Assembly: GCA_050287605.1 (NCBI GenBank)
Contig: JBNKCG010000105.1
Span: 1-64,000, forward strand
Reading direction: 5' to 3'
DNA from: QQUJ01 sp050287605
Lineage (GTDB): Bacteria > Pseudomonadota > Gammaproteobacteria > QQUJ01
Length of the DNA stretch: 64,000 bases
The notes below the pieces were generated by a model that worked only from the letters and a program-made list of their open reading frames with translations, was not told the DNA's origin and made no database searches. Positions 7,865-17,003 of the stretch are shown here, one piece after another. Positions within the stretch are counted from its first letter, which is position 1. The number at the start of each line of letters is the position of its first letter. A program made the position numbers and the translations under genes.

Positions 7865-9207
7865 GGCTTGACGCCGCCGCCGACGATCACGGTGATCATC
7901 TTGTCGGGGTCGATGCGGCGCTTGAACGCCTCGTGCACCCGTTCGCGATCCAGCGCCTCGATGCGCTGAGGGAAGCGGTCCAGATAGTCCAGCGGCATCC
8001 CGTAAAACCCGATCATGCCCAGGTAGCCGACGATCTTGCGGTTGTTGTCGATATTGAGCGGAAAGCCTCCGGTGATGTTGCGCTTGACCGCCTCCAGCTC
8101 GTTCTCGCTGGGGCCCTCGTCGCGGTATTTGACCAGGGTTTCGCGCATCACCTTGAGCGCCTCGTCCAGCTGATCGTTGCGCGTCTGCAGGCCCAACTGG
8201 AACGGACCGCGCCGCGCCAGCGGCAGAAAATAGCTATAAACGCTGTACGAGAGTCCGCGCTGCTCGCGCACGGTGTTGCTGAGCCGCGAGACCAGCCCCC
8301 CGCCACCCAGCACCTGATTGGCGACGTAGAGAGCGAAGTAGTCGGGATCGCCGCGCCGCATGCCGGGCTGGCCCACGATGACGTGGGTCTGCTGGGAGGG
8401 AAACGGGATGCGAATCACCTCGGCCTCGCGCAGCTCCGGCACCGGCGGCAGCGCGGCGGCGCGTTCGCCCCGGGGCAGCCCGCGCGTCAGCTGTTCGGCG
8501 ATGGCCGCAGCCCGCGCGCGGTCCACGGCACCGACGATGGAGATCTGGGCGTTGCGCGCCACGTAGTAGCGGTGATGAAAGCGCACCAGATCGTCGCGCG
8601 AGAGCGCAGCCAACGTCGCTTCGCTGCCCTCCGGCGGCGCCGCGTAGGGGTGATCGCCGTAGAGCGCCTTGAAGAAGGTCTGATCGGCGATGTCGCCGGG
8701 CGATTCGCGCTGGGCGCGCAGCGACACCAGCATGCGGTTGCGTTCGCGGTCCAGATCGGACTGGGCGAAACGCGGCTCGCTAAGGAGGGTCGCCGTCAGC
8801 GCCAACGCGGGATCCAGCATCTCGGGATCGCTCAGGCTGCGCAGCGAGACCGTCGCCGACTCGCGGTCGACATCGTTGCCGAAGGCGGCGCCCAAGGTGT
8901 CGAAGCGCTCGGCGATGGCATCGGCATCGAGATCGCCTGCCCCCTCGGCAAGCAGGGCATTGGTCATGAGCGCGAGGCCGCCGCTGCCTGCGTCGCGCAC
9001 GCTGCCGGCATCAAAGGCGACGCGCACATCCACCATCGGAATCTCCGGCGCCGCCACAAACAGCACCTGCGCGCCATTGGCGGTCCGCCAGTGCTGGATG
9101 CGCGGCGCGGCCAGCGCGGAGCTCGCAGCAAACGCTGCGCATACCAGCAGTATCCCCCCCGTGCCAAAACGCACGCCGGTCACACGACGTCCCGACTTAG
9201 CTGTCAT
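7861..9207 (-). CDS. M16 family peptidase-like protein, non-catalytic subunit
   Basis: A 448-residue exported protein (signal peptide about residues 1-33, ending SSALA). It has the two-domain M16 (pitrilysin/processing peptidase) fold but no HxxEH zinc motif: the equivalent stretch reads GGLALMTNALLAEGA. It keeps the C-terminal RGLSYSVYSYF region. It overlaps the upstream catalytic M16 gene by 11 bp, so the pair probably forms a heterodimer in which this subunit helps bind substrate, like the two subunits of mitochondrial processing peptidase. The heterodimer is inference from the pairing. Confidence 0.88.
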   Translation of the reverse strand: MTAKSGRRVTGVRFGTGGILLVCAAFAASSALAAPRIQHWRTANGAQVLFVAAPEIPMVDVRVAFDAGSVRDAGSGGLALMTNALLAEGAGDLDADAIAERFDTLGAAFGNDVDRESATVSLRSLSDPEMLDPALALTATLLSEPRFAQSDLDRERNRMLVSLRAQRESPGDIADQTFFKALYGDHPYAAPPEGSEATLAALSRDDLVRFHHRYYVARNAQISIVGAVDRARAAAIAEQLTRGLPRGERAAALPPVPELREAEVIRIPFPSQQTHVIVGQPGMRRGDPDYFALYVANQVLGGGGLVSRLSNTVREQRGLSYSVYSYFLPLARRGPFQLGLQTRNDQLDEALKVMRETLVKYRDEGPSENELEAVKRNITGGFPLNIDNNRKIVGYLGMIGFYGMPLDYLDRFPQRIEALDRERVHEAFKRRIDPDKMITVIVGGGVKP

Positions 9208-10564
9208 GGCGCACCCCCGGCACCCGCGGACGCGGCGCGCCGGCGGCCATGGGCTGCGGCTCCAACACGGCCACCGTCAACCCGTCATCCACCAGGTACT
9301 TGCGCGCCACGGCCTGCACCTGCTCGGCGGTCACCGCCTTGATGCGCGGCACGTAGTCGTCCAGAACCCGGTACCCCAGCCCCACCGTCTCGGTAGTGCC
9401 GATCTGCATCGCCTGATAGAACAGCGAATCGCGCTGGTAGACGGCGCTCGCCACCACCGCGGTCTTGACCCGCGCTAACTCCTCGGGCGCGGCAGTTTCG
9501 CTGCGCAGCCGCTCAATCTCGGCGCGCAACGCCTGCTCCACCTCGATCATGTCGTGACCTTCGGCGGGCACGGCGCTGAAGGTGAAGAGTCCTGGCAACC
9601 GCGAGTAGGGGCTGTAGCCGGCCCCGGCGCTGGCGGCCACCTGCTGGCCACGTACCAGGTTGCGCGACAGCCGCGCGCTCGCGCCGCCGTCGAGGACGCC
9701 GGCCAGCACCTCCAAGGCGTACGGTTCCCAGTCCTGTTGAGCCGCGGCCAGGTTGGGTGTCTTGTAACCCATCACCAGCACCGGCAGCTGCGCCGGCGCC
9801 TTGACCATGACCCGGCGCACACCGCGCTGCACCGGTTCGTAGCCGCGCCGCGGCTCGCCGACCGGGCGCGCGGGGATGGGGCCGAAGTAGGTGCGCGCCC
9901 AGGCCAGCACGCGCTGCGGGTCCACGTCGCCCACCACCACCAGGGTAGCGTTGTTGGGTGCGTACCAACGCCGGTACCACGCCTTGACGTCGTCCACAGT
10001 GAGATGTTCCAGATCGCCCATCCAACCGATGACGGGGATGCGGTTGGGGCTCGCTTCGAACGCAGCGGCCCTGAACTGCTCGAAGGTGAGCGACTGCGGG
10101 TCGTCGTCGGTGCGCAGGCGTCGCTCCTCCATCACCACCTTCACCTCCTTGGCGAACTCGTCCGCTGACAACTGCAGATTGCGCATGCGGTCGGCCTCCA
10201 GCTCCAGAGCGACGGGCAGGCGGTCCTTGTGCAGCTGCTGAAAGTAGGTGGTGTAGTCGGCCGCCGTGAAGGCGTTTTCGCGACCGCCGATGTCGGCAAT
10301 GATGCGCGAGAAATCCCCCGCCGGGTGACGCCGCGTCCCCTTGAACATCATGTGTTCGAGCACGTGCGAAACACCGGTGATGCCGCCGTGCTCGTAGGTG
10401 GAGCCCACCTTGTACCAGACCTGGCTGACGACCACGGGGGCGCGGTGATCCTCCTTGACGATCACCTTCATGCCGTTGGTGAGGTGGAACTCGCTCACCG
10501 TCTGCGCCTGCGCGTGAGCGGTCGCGGCGGTCAACAACAGCGTCCCGAGGACGATTCGTAACAT
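9197..10564 (-). CDS. M16 family zinc metallopeptidase, catalytic subunit
   Basis: A 455-residue periplasmic peptidase. The inverted zinc motif is present as HVLEH (in GVSHVLEHMMFKGT), with the downstream glutamate in the ALELEADRM helix. I use ATG 10564 because it gives a clean signal peptide (MLRIVLGTLLLTAATAHAQA) and follows AAGGG; the longer frame adds 49 residues without a signal. The gene heads a coupled run into the non-catalytic M16 subunit and rsmD, and is divergent from ftsY. The substrate is unknown; family members degrade small peptides or process precursors. Confidence 0.92.
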   Translation of the reverse strand: MLRIVLGTLLLTAATAHAQAQTVSEFHLTNGMKVIVKEDHRAPVVVSQVWYKVGSTYEHGGITGVSHVLEHMMFKGTRRHPAGDFSRIIADIGGRENAFTAADYTTYFQQLHKDRLPVALELEADRMRNLQLSADEFAKEVKVVMEERRLRTDDDPQSLTFEQFRAAAFEASPNRIPVIGWMGDLEHLTVDDVKAWYRRWYAPNNATLVVVGDVDPQRVLAWARTYFGPIPARPVGEPRRGYEPVQRGVRRVMVKAPAQLPVLVMGYKTPNLAAAQQDWEPYALEVLAGVLDGGASARLSRNLVRGQQVAASAGAGYSPYSRLPGLFTFSAVPAEGHDMIEVEQALRAEIERLRSETAAPEELARVKTAVVASAVYQRDSLFYQAMQIGTTETVGLGYRVLDDYVPRIKAVTAEQVQAVARKYLVDDGLTVAVLEPQPMAAGAPRPRVPGVRHDS

Positions 10565-10734
10565 CGCGTCGTTACCCTTATTGATGTTGCGGTTGGGAAT
10601 CGTACCGGCCAATTCCCACTCCCCGGGACTTGCGCGGAGCGCAGAATATCGACGGACTCCGGGGGGATGGTAGGATACCCCATCCCGAGTGCCGGCCCCT
10701 GCGGCTAGCACGAAACGTTATGACCGGATCATCC

Positions 10735-11751
10735 ATGTTTGGTTTCAAGCGCGACAAATCCGCCAAGGCGCCGCAACTCGACGAGCCACAGGCTGCGGTC
10801 GAGCCGTCCAGCTCGCCACCGCCCACCCGCGAAGGGTTGTTCGCGCGCCTGAAACGCGGTCTGGGCAAGACCCGCGCCGGCTTCACCGAGGGGCTGGTGG
10901 GGCTGGTGCGCGGCCGCAAGGCCATCGACGACGAGCTGCTGGAGGAGATCGAAACCCTGCTGCTCACCGCCGATCTGGGTGTCGACGCCACCCAGACCAT
11001 CATCGCCGATCTCACCCAACGCGTATCGCGCAAAGAACTCGCCGACGCCGCGGCACTGCTGGAGGCGCTGCGCGCTGAGATGCGTGCGCTGCTGGAGCCG
11101 TGCGCCCTGCCGCTGCAGCTGCCGGTCGACGGCGCGACCCGTGTCATCCTCATGGTGGGCGTCAACGGCGCCGGCAAGACCACCACCATCGGCAAGCTGG
11201 CGCGGCGTTTCCTCGACCAGGGCAAGAGCGTCATGCTCGCCGCCGGCGACACCTTCCGCGCCGCCGCGGTGGAACAGTTACAGGTGTGGGGCGAGCGCAA
11301 CGGCGTCCCGGTCATCGCGCAGCACACCGGCGCCGATTCCGCGGCGGTGATCTTCGATGCCCTGGAGTCGGCACGCGCACGCGGCGTCGACGTACTCATC
11401 GCCGACACCGCCGGGCGGTTGCAGAACAAGGCCAACCTCATGGAGGAGCTGAAGAAGATCCGCCGCGTGATGGGCAAGATCGACCCCGCAGCCCCTCATG
11501 AGGTGATGCTGGTGCTGGACGCCGGTACCGGCCAGAACGCGCTCAGCCAAGCGCGCGAGTTTCACAGCGCCGTGGGCGTCACCGGCATCACGTTGACAAA
11601 GCTCGACGGCACCGCCAAAGGCGGCGTCATTTTCGCGGTGGCCAAGGCGATGGGGCTGCCGATCCGCTTCATCGGCGTCGGGGAACAGGCCGAGGATTTG
11701 CGCGAGTTCGACGCATCCGCCTTCGTCGACGCCCTGTTCGACATGGAGTGA
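10735..11751 (+). CDS. ftsY: Signal recognition particle receptor FtsY
   Basis: GTPase receptor that docks SRP-ribosome complexes on the membrane translocon. The NG domain carries G1 GVNGAGKTTTIGK, DTFRAAAVEQL, G3 DTAGR, G4 TKLD and the closing GVGEQAEDLREF. The acidic A domain is very short here (about 30 residues), far shorter than in E. coli. I take ATG 10735 (MFGFKRDK, a common FtsY start); ATG 10720 is an alternative adding five residues. It starts the conserved ftsY-ftsE-ftsX-rpoH string. Confidence 0.95.
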   Translation: MFGFKRDKSAKAPQLDEPQAAVEPSSSPPPTREGLFARLKRGLGKTRAGFTEGLVGLVRGRKAIDDELLEEIETLLLTADLGVDATQTIIADLTQRVSRKELADAAALLEALRAEMRALLEPCALPLQLPVDGATRVILMVGVNGAGKTTTIGKLARRFLDQGKSVMLAAGDTFRAAAVEQLQVWGERNGVPVIAQHTGADSAAVIFDALESARARGVDVLIADTAGRLQNKANLMEELKKIRRVMGKIDPAAPHEVMLVLDAGTGQNALSQAREFHSAVGVTGITLTKLDGTAKGGVIFAVAKAMGLPIRFIGVGEQAEDLREFDASAFVDALFDME

Positions 11752-11764
11752 CGCCGGCGCCGCC

Positions 11765-12469
11765 ATGATCCAGTTCGACAACGTCAGCAAACGTTATCCC
11801 GACGGCGGCAGCGACGCCCTGGCGCACATCTCGTTCCACCTGGAAAAGGGCGAGATGGCGTTTCTGACCGGCCACTCCGGCGCCGGCAAGAGCACGCTGC
11901 TCAAGCTCATCTCGCTCATCGAATACGCCACCCGCGGACAGCTCCTGCTCGACGGCGAAAACGTCACCAAGGTGCGCCGCGGCCGCGTCCCCTACCTGCG
12001 CCGCAAGATCGGCATCATCTTCCAGAATCACCAGTTGCTCTACGATCGCACGGTGTTCGACAACGTGGCGCTGCCGCTGGTGATTGCCGGCATGCGCCAC
12101 CAGGAGATCGCGCGCCGGGTGCGTGCTGCGCTCGACAAGGTGGGTCTGCTGGGCAAGGAGAGCATGGCGCCGATCCGGCTCTCCGGCGGCGAGCAGCAGC
12201 GCGTCGGCATCGCCCGTGCGGTGGTCAACAAACCGCCGCTGCTGCTGGCCGACGAGCCCACCGGCAACCTCGACCCGGAGCTCTCGCGTGAGATCATGAA
12301 TCTTTTCCAGAGCTTCAACGACGTCGGCGTAACGGTGATGATCGCCAGCCACGACCTCGACCTGATCCGCACCTACGGCAAGCGCACCTTCGTGCTCAAG
12401 CAGGGGCATTTGATCGCCGGCGGCTCGCGCCCCCACGCCTACGTACAGAACCATGTCCACCCGAATTAG
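11765..12469 (+). CDS. ftsE: Cell division ATP-binding protein FtsE
   Basis: ABC ATPase partner of FtsX at the division ring. Its ATP cycle drives amidase activation for septal peptidoglycan splitting. It is 234 aa with Walker A GHSGAGKST at about residues 36-44, the signature LSGGEQQR, Walker B LLLADEPTGNLD and the H-loop in ASHDLD. It begins 13 bp after ftsY and overlaps ftsX by 17 bp. Confidence 0.96.
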   Translation: MIQFDNVSKRYPDGGSDALAHISFHLEKGEMAFLTGHSGAGKSTLLKLISLIEYATRGQLLLDGENVTKVRRGRVPYLRRKIGIIFQNHQLLYDRTVFDNVALPLVIAGMRHQEIARRVRAALDKVGLLGKESMAPIRLSGGEQQRVGIARAVVNKPPLLLADEPTGNLDPELSREIMNLFQSFNDVGVTVMIASHDLDLIRTYGKRTFVLKQGHLIAGGSRPHAYVQNHVHPN

Positions 12470-13484
12470 ATCAGGAGCCCGATCGGGCATCGACCGCGCT
12501 CGCTCGCGGCGCAAGCCCGAAGCCGGCGGCACCCATGCCGCCGCGGGCCGGCCCTCGACGGCAACGCGCCTGCAGGCCTACTGGATCAACCACGCGCAGA
12601 CGCTCTTCGCCAGCCTCGGCCGGCTCTGGCGCACCCCCTTCGCCAGCCTTATGACCGCGGCAGTGATCGGCATCGCCCTGGCGCTGCCGGCCGGTCTGCA
12701 CCTGCTGCTCGACAACGCCCAACGCCTAAGCGCCAACTGGGACGGCTCGGCGCGCATCTCGGTTTTTCTCAAGGATTCGGTGAGCGACGCCCAAGCGCGC
12801 GGGCTGGCCGACAAGCTGCGCCGCCGCAACGAAGTTGCCGACAGCGACTACATCTCCCCCGACCGCGCGCTGGAGGAGTTTCGCAGCCTTTCGGGGTTCG
12901 GCGATGCACTCAAGGCGCTGGACAAGAACCCGCTGCCCGCGGTGGTGGTGATCCGCCCAGCGTTGGCGGCCAGCGATCCGGCTCGCATCGAACAGCTGGT
13001 AGCCGACCTCCACAAACTGCCCGAGGTGGATTTCGCGCAGCTCGACATGCAGTGGGTTAGGCGCCTGCACGCCATTATGGAGATCGCCCAGCGCGGCGTC
13101 TTCGTGCTGGGGAGCCTGCTGGCGTTGGCGGTACTGCTCATCGTCGGCAACACCATCCGCCTGGACATCTTCAACCGCCGCCAGGAGATCGAGGTGATCA
13201 AGATGGTGGGCGGTACCGATGCCTTCATCCGCCGCCCTTTCCTCTACGGCGGTATGTGGTACGGCCTGTTCGGCGGATTGATCGCCTGGCTGATGGTGGG
13301 ACTCTCTTGGTGGCTGCTGCAGGACCCGGTGCGCGGGCTCGCCGCCCTCTACCACAGCGGCTACGGCCTGCAGATGCTGAGCGTGGGCAGCACGCTGCTG
13401 CTGTTTCTCGTCGCCGGCCTGCTGGGGTGGTTGGGATCGTGGCTGGCGGTGGGTCGGCACCTGCGCGCCATCGAGCCTGCCTGA
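12453..13484 (+). CDS. ftsX: Cell division protein FtsX
   Basis: Integral-membrane partner of FtsE; the large periplasmic loop controls murein hydrolase activators such as EnvC. It is 343 aa with four predicted membrane segments: one near residue 70, then a periplasmic domain to about 215, then three C-terminal segments. The cytoplasmic N-terminus is long, basic and low in complexity (about 45 residues rich in R, A and G). The 17-bp overlap with ftsE supports ATG 12453, although a later start cannot be excluded. Confidence 0.94.
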   Translation: MSTRIRSGARSGIDRARSRRKPEAGGTHAAAGRPSTATRLQAYWINHAQTLFASLGRLWRTPFASLMTAAVIGIALALPAGLHLLLDNAQRLSANWDGSARISVFLKDSVSDAQARGLADKLRRRNEVADSDYISPDRALEEFRSLSGFGDALKALDKNPLPAVVVIRPALAASDPARIEQLVADLHKLPEVDFAQLDMQWVRRLHAIMEIAQRGVFVLGSLLALAVLLIVGNTIRLDIFNRRQEIEVIKMVGGTDAFIRRPFLYGGMWYGLFGGLIAWLMVGLSWWLLQDPVRGLAALYHSGYGLQMLSVGSTLLLFLVAGLLGWLGSWLAVGRHLRAIEPA

Positions 13485-13539
13485 AGACCAAAACACCTAT
13501 TTTCAACAGGTTATCTCCTCGGGTGAACTTTTTCCGCCA

Positions 13540-13566
13540 TTAGCACTCTCACGCAACGAGTGCTAA
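13540..13566 (+). promoter_or_regulatory. CIRCE element (HrcA operator) upstream of rpoH
   Basis: TTAGCACTC, nine bases, GAGTGCTAA: a full 9-9-9 CIRCE inverted repeat with no mismatch, ending 33 bp before the rpoH GTG start. A weak sigma70-like pair (TTAGCA, 18 bp, TAAACT) overlaps it, so bound HrcA would block transcription initiation. CIRCE is known to bind the heat-shock repressor HrcA; hrcA itself is not in this window. Confidence 0.93.
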
Positions 13567-13599
13567 ACTTCACCCCAGTCCTAAGGGAGGCAACCACTG

Positions 13600-14457
13600 G
13601 TGAACGACTCCATCGCAACGATGCGCCTGCCGGTTCCAGTCAGCAGCATCGATGCCTACATCCAGGCCGTCGGCCACTTCCCCCTGCTCAGCGAGGAGGA
13701 GGAGAAGCGTCTGGCGCGGCAGCTGCGCGACCACAACGATCTGGACGCCGCGTGGCAGATGGTCTCGTCGCACCTGCGTTTCGTGGTGCGCATCGCGCGC
13801 GGCTACCTGGGCTACGGCCTGCCCCTGCCCGACCTCATCCAGGAGGGCAACATCGGGCTGATGAAGGCGGTCAAGCGCTTCGACCCCGAGCAGGGGGTGA
13901 GATTGGTCTCCTTCGCAGTGCACTGGATCCGCGCCGAGATCCACGAATTCATTCTGCGCAACTGGCGCATCGTCAAGGTGGCCACCACCAAGGCGCAGCG
14001 CAAACTCTTCTTCAACCTGCGCAAGTCCAAGAAGCGCCTGGGCTGGCTGAGCCACGACGAAGTCAACGCCGTGGCCGAGGACCTGGGCGTCAAGCCAGAG
14101 ACGGTGCTGGAGATGGAGCGCCGCCTGAGCAGCCACGACGTGGCCTTCGACGCGCCGGTGGATGCCGACGACGAGGATAGCGCCAGCTTCGCCCCCGCCG
14201 GCTACCTGGAGGACCGCAGCGCCGATCCCGCCGCGCTGGTGGAGAACGCCGACTGGGAGCAGTCCAGTCACAGCCGGCTCGCCGCCGCGTTGGAAGGGCT
14301 CAACGAACGCAGCCGCGACATCGTGGCGCGCCGCTGGCTCAACGACGACAAAGCAACGCTGCAGGAGCTGGCCGGCGAGTACGGCGTGTCGGTGGAACGC
14401 ATCCGCCAGATCGAGCAGCAGGCGATGAAAAAACTGCGCAGCGCCTTGGAAGCCTGA
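13600..14457 (+). CDS. rpoH: Heat-shock sigma factor RpoH (sigma-32)
   Basis: Directs RNA polymerase to heat-shock promoters. It is 285 aa with sigma region 2 (DLIQEGNIGLMKAVKRFDP), the RpoH-specific box QRKLFFNLRK at about residues 127-136, and the region 4.2 HTH ending SVERIRQIEQQAMKKLR. The start is GTG at 13600, nine bases after a strong AAGGGAGG. It follows ftsX as in E. coli, but 115 bp separate them and hold a CIRCE operator, so part of its expression is probably controlled by HrcA. A terminator follows. Confidence 0.96.
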   Translation: MNDSIATMRLPVPVSSIDAYIQAVGHFPLLSEEEEKRLARQLRDHNDLDAAWQMVSSHLRFVVRIARGYLGYGLPLPDLIQEGNIGLMKAVKRFDPEQGVRLVSFAVHWIRAEIHEFILRNWRIVKVATTKAQRKLFFNLRKSKKRLGWLSHDEVNAVAEDLGVKPETVLEMERRLSSHDVAFDAPVDADDEDSASFAPAGYLEDRSADPAALVENADWEQSSHSRLAAALEGLNERSRDIVARRWLNDDKATLQELAGEYGVSVERIRQIEQQAMKKLRSALEA

Positions 14458-14483
14458 GGTTCCCGCCAACCCCATCCCCATCG

Positions 14484-14513
14484 AAGCCCGCCGAACGGCG
14501 GGCTTTGCCGTTT
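14484..14513 (+). terminator. Intrinsic terminator of rpoH
   Basis: AAGCCCGCC, a GAAC loop and GGCGGGCTT form a 9-bp stem followed by a broken T-run. It lies 27 bp after the rpoH stop. Confidence 0.8.
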
Positions 14514-14561
14514 GCATCCGACCTCATCAACCCATCCCCGATTTCCGCTACCATCCCCCTC

Positions 14562-15797
14562 ATGGACACCTATCTCGTCGGCGGCGCGGTGCGCGATGAA
14601 TTGCTCGATCTCCCGGTGAAGGAGCGCGACTGGGTGGTGGTGGGCGCCACTGCCGCCGAGATGACGGCACGAGGCTTTCGCCAGGTGGGCGCCGATTTCC
14701 CGGTCTTTCTTCACCCCGAAAGCCACGAGGAGTACGCGCTGGCCCGCACCGAACGCAAGACCGCCCCCGGCTACCACGGCTTTACCGTCCACGCCGACCC
14801 GGCGGTGACGCTGGAAGAGGATCTGTTGCGCCGCGATCTCACCATCAACGCCATGGCGCGCGACGAGCGCGGGCGACTCATCGACCCCTACGGCGGCACC
14901 GCGGACCTGGAGGCCCGGCTGCTGCGCCACGTCTCCCCCGCCTTCCGCGAGGACCCGGTGCGCATCCTGCGCATCGCCCGGTTTGCAGCCCGCCTCGCAC
15001 CGCTGGGCTTCGCGGTCGCGCCCGAAACCCTGGCCTTGATGAAGGCGATGGTGGCCGACGGCGAGGTGGACGCCCTGGTGGCGGAGCGGGTGTGGAGCGA
15101 GCTGGCGCGCGCCCTGAGCGAAGCGCAGCCGACACGCTTTTTCGAAACCCTGCGCGCCTGCGGCGCCCTGGAACGCCTACTGCCGGAGATCGACCACCTG
15201 TTCGGCATACCGCAGCGCGCCGACCATCACCCCGAGATCGACTGCGGCGTACACACCCTGATGGTGCTGGAGCAGGCCGTCAAATTGAGCGCCGCCCCGG
15301 AAGTGCGCTTCGCCGCGCTTACCCACGACCTGGGCAAGGCCGACACCCCCGATGAGGTGCTTCCCAGCCACCACGGGCACGAACAGCGCAGCGTGCGCCG
15401 CCTGCACCAGCTCTGCGACCGGCTCAAGACCCCACGTAGCTTCCGCGAACTGGCGGAGCTGGGTGCGCGCTATCACACGCACTGCCACCGCCTAGCGGAG
15501 TTGCGCCCGACCACCGTGCTCGACACCCTGGAACGGCTGGATGCGCTGCGCCGCCCGGAGCGGTTTGAGCAGTTTCTGCTGGTGTGCGAAGCGGACAGTC
15601 GCGGTCGTGCGGGGTTCGAACAGCGCCCCTACCCGCAAAGCGGCTGGTTTCGCCAGGCCCGCCAGGCCGCCGCCGACGTCGACCCCCGGCCGTGGGTGGC
15701 GCAAGGACTTCAGGGACAGGCGGTGGCGCAGGCCCTGCGCCACGAACGCCTCAAGGCGATTCGCGAGGTCAAGAAGGGTTGGGAGCCAGCCCCATAA
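14562..15797 (+). CDS. cca: Multifunctional CCA tRNA nucleotidyltransferase/phosphohydrolase
   Basis: Adds or repairs the 3' CCA of tRNAs without a nucleic-acid template. It is 411 aa, matching the E. coli length. The class II nucleotidyltransferase head begins VGGAVRDELL and continues with RRDLTINAMA. A C-terminal HD phosphohydrolase domain has THDLGKAD and the KTPRSFRELAEL segment. ATG 14562 gives the family start MDTYLVGGAVRD. Its 3' end overlaps the convergent VanZ-like gene by 29 bp. Confidence 0.95.
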   Translation: MDTYLVGGAVRDELLDLPVKERDWVVVGATAAEMTARGFRQVGADFPVFLHPESHEEYALARTERKTAPGYHGFTVHADPAVTLEEDLLRRDLTINAMARDERGRLIDPYGGTADLEARLLRHVSPAFREDPVRILRIARFAARLAPLGFAVAPETLALMKAMVADGEVDALVAERVWSELARALSEAQPTRFFETLRACGALERLLPEIDHLFGIPQRADHHPEIDCGVHTLMVLEQAVKLSAAPEVRFAALTHDLGKADTPDEVLPSHHGHEQRSVRRLHQLCDRLKTPRSFRELAELGARYHTHCHRLAELRPTTVLDTLERLDALRRPERFEQFLLVCEADSRGRAGFEQRPYPQSGWFRQARQAAADVDPRPWVAQGLQGQAVAQALRHERLKAIREVKKGWEPAP

Positions 15798-16176
15798 CGC
15801 GGCGTTCGAACCACCGCAGCAGGCGATCGCCTCCCCGCTGCAACACCAGCCAGGCAACCACCACACCGGCCAGATCGGCCACCATATCGGCGATCTCGAA
15901 GGAACGCGTGCCGCCAGCAAACTGGGCGAATTCCAGCACCACCCCCAACAGCACGAACGAAACGGCATAGCCGAGCCGCAATAAGGGACGCCGGTAAAGC
16001 TGCCCGAACCAGCCCATGAGCACGCCGTAGGCAAATGCATGCTCGAACTTGTCCGACAGATCGAAGACCGGAAACGTCACCGGATCGGGGATCAGCGACA
16101 GCACGATCACCGCGGCGATGAGCAGACACCCCACCGCCAGCCACAGTCGGTGCCAACGAAGCTGCGCATCGCTCAC
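15769..16176 (-). CDS. VanZ-like family membrane protein
   Basis: A 135-aa inner-membrane protein with about four hydrophobic segments (LAVGCLLIAAVIVLSLIP, YAVSFVLLGVVLEFAQF and others) and the VanZ-family polar motif DKFEHAFAYGVLMGW. Its function is unknown; VanZ of enterococci confers low-level teicoplanin resistance, but most proteobacterial homologues are uncharacterised. The GTG start at 16176 overlaps the uppP stop by four bases, so it is co-translated with uppP, hinting at a role in cell-wall lipid or envelope biology. Confidence 0.82.
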   Translation of the reverse strand: MSDAQLRWHRLWLAVGCLLIAAVIVLSLIPDPVTFPVFDLSDKFEHAFAYGVLMGWFGQLYRRPLLRLGYAVSFVLLGVVLEFAQFAGGTRSFEIADMVADLAGVVVAWLVLQRGGDRLLRWFERRVMGLAPNPS

Positions 16177-16967
16177 AAAAACATCACCAGCAACACCACC
16201 CCCAGCAGCAGCCGATAGACCACGAACGGGGTCATGCCGATGCGCTGCAGAAAAGCGATGAAGAGTCTTATGCAGAGATAGGCGGCCAGCGCAGAGATAG
16301 CCATGCCGTAGACCAGCGCGCCCCAGGCCACCGCCTCTTCGGCGCGCACCAGTTTGAGAACCTCCAGACCGCCGGCCAGAACGATGACCGGAATGGAGAG
16401 CAGAAACGAAAAGCGCGCCGCGCCCACCCGGTCCATGCCCATGAACAGCGCCGCCGTCATGGTGATGCCGGAGCGCGAGGTCCCGGGAATCAGCGCCACC
16501 GCCTGGGCCAGGCCGATGACCAGTACATCGCGCCAGGTGATGGAGTGCTCGTTGCGCTCGCGCCGTCCTGCAACGTCCGACCACCACAGCAGCAGGCCGA
16601 ACCCGATGGTGGTGGCCGCGATCACCAGCGGCGAACGCAGGGATTGCTCCACAGCATCGCTCACCGCCAGTCCCGCCAACCCCACCGGAATGGTGCCGAA
16701 CAGCACCGCCCAAGCCAAACGGCTGTCCGGGGTGTGGCGGCCGCGCAGCGAGCCGAACCAGTCGGAGGCCATGGGCACCAGCTCGCGACGGAAATACCAC
16801 AGCACCGCAGCCAGCGTCCCCAAATGGACGGCCACGTCGAATGCCAACCCCTGGTCCGTCCAGCCGACGATACGCGGCAGCAAGATCAGGTGCGCAGAAC
16901 TGGAGATGGGGAGAAACTCCGTCAACCCCTGCAGCAGCGCCAACGCCCCAAACCGAAACCAATCCAT
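16173..16967 (-). CDS. uppP: Undecaprenyl-diphosphatase
   Basis: Recycles the cell-wall lipid carrier by dephosphorylating undecaprenyl pyrophosphate in the inner membrane; overproduction gives bacitracin resistance (BacA). It is 264 aa and polytopic, with the two catalytic motifs GLTEFLPISSSAHL near residue 14 and PGTSRSGITMTAAL in the middle. It is coupled to the downstream VanZ-like gene. Confidence 0.95.
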   Translation of the reverse strand: MDWFRFGALALLQGLTEFLPISSSAHLILLPRIVGWTDQGLAFDVAVHLGTLAAVLWYFRRELVPMASDWFGSLRGRHTPDSRLAWAVLFGTIPVGLAGLAVSDAVEQSLRSPLVIAATTIGFGLLLWWSDVAGRRERNEHSITWRDVLVIGLAQAVALIPGTSRSGITMTAALFMGMDRVGAARFSFLLSIPVIVLAGGLEVLKLVRAEEAVAWGALVYGMAISALAAYLCIRLFIAFLQRIGMTPFVVYRLLLGVVLLVMFL

Positions 16968-17003
16968 CTTTCGCCATTCTCCGCCGAGGGCCGCAGCCCG
17001 AAT

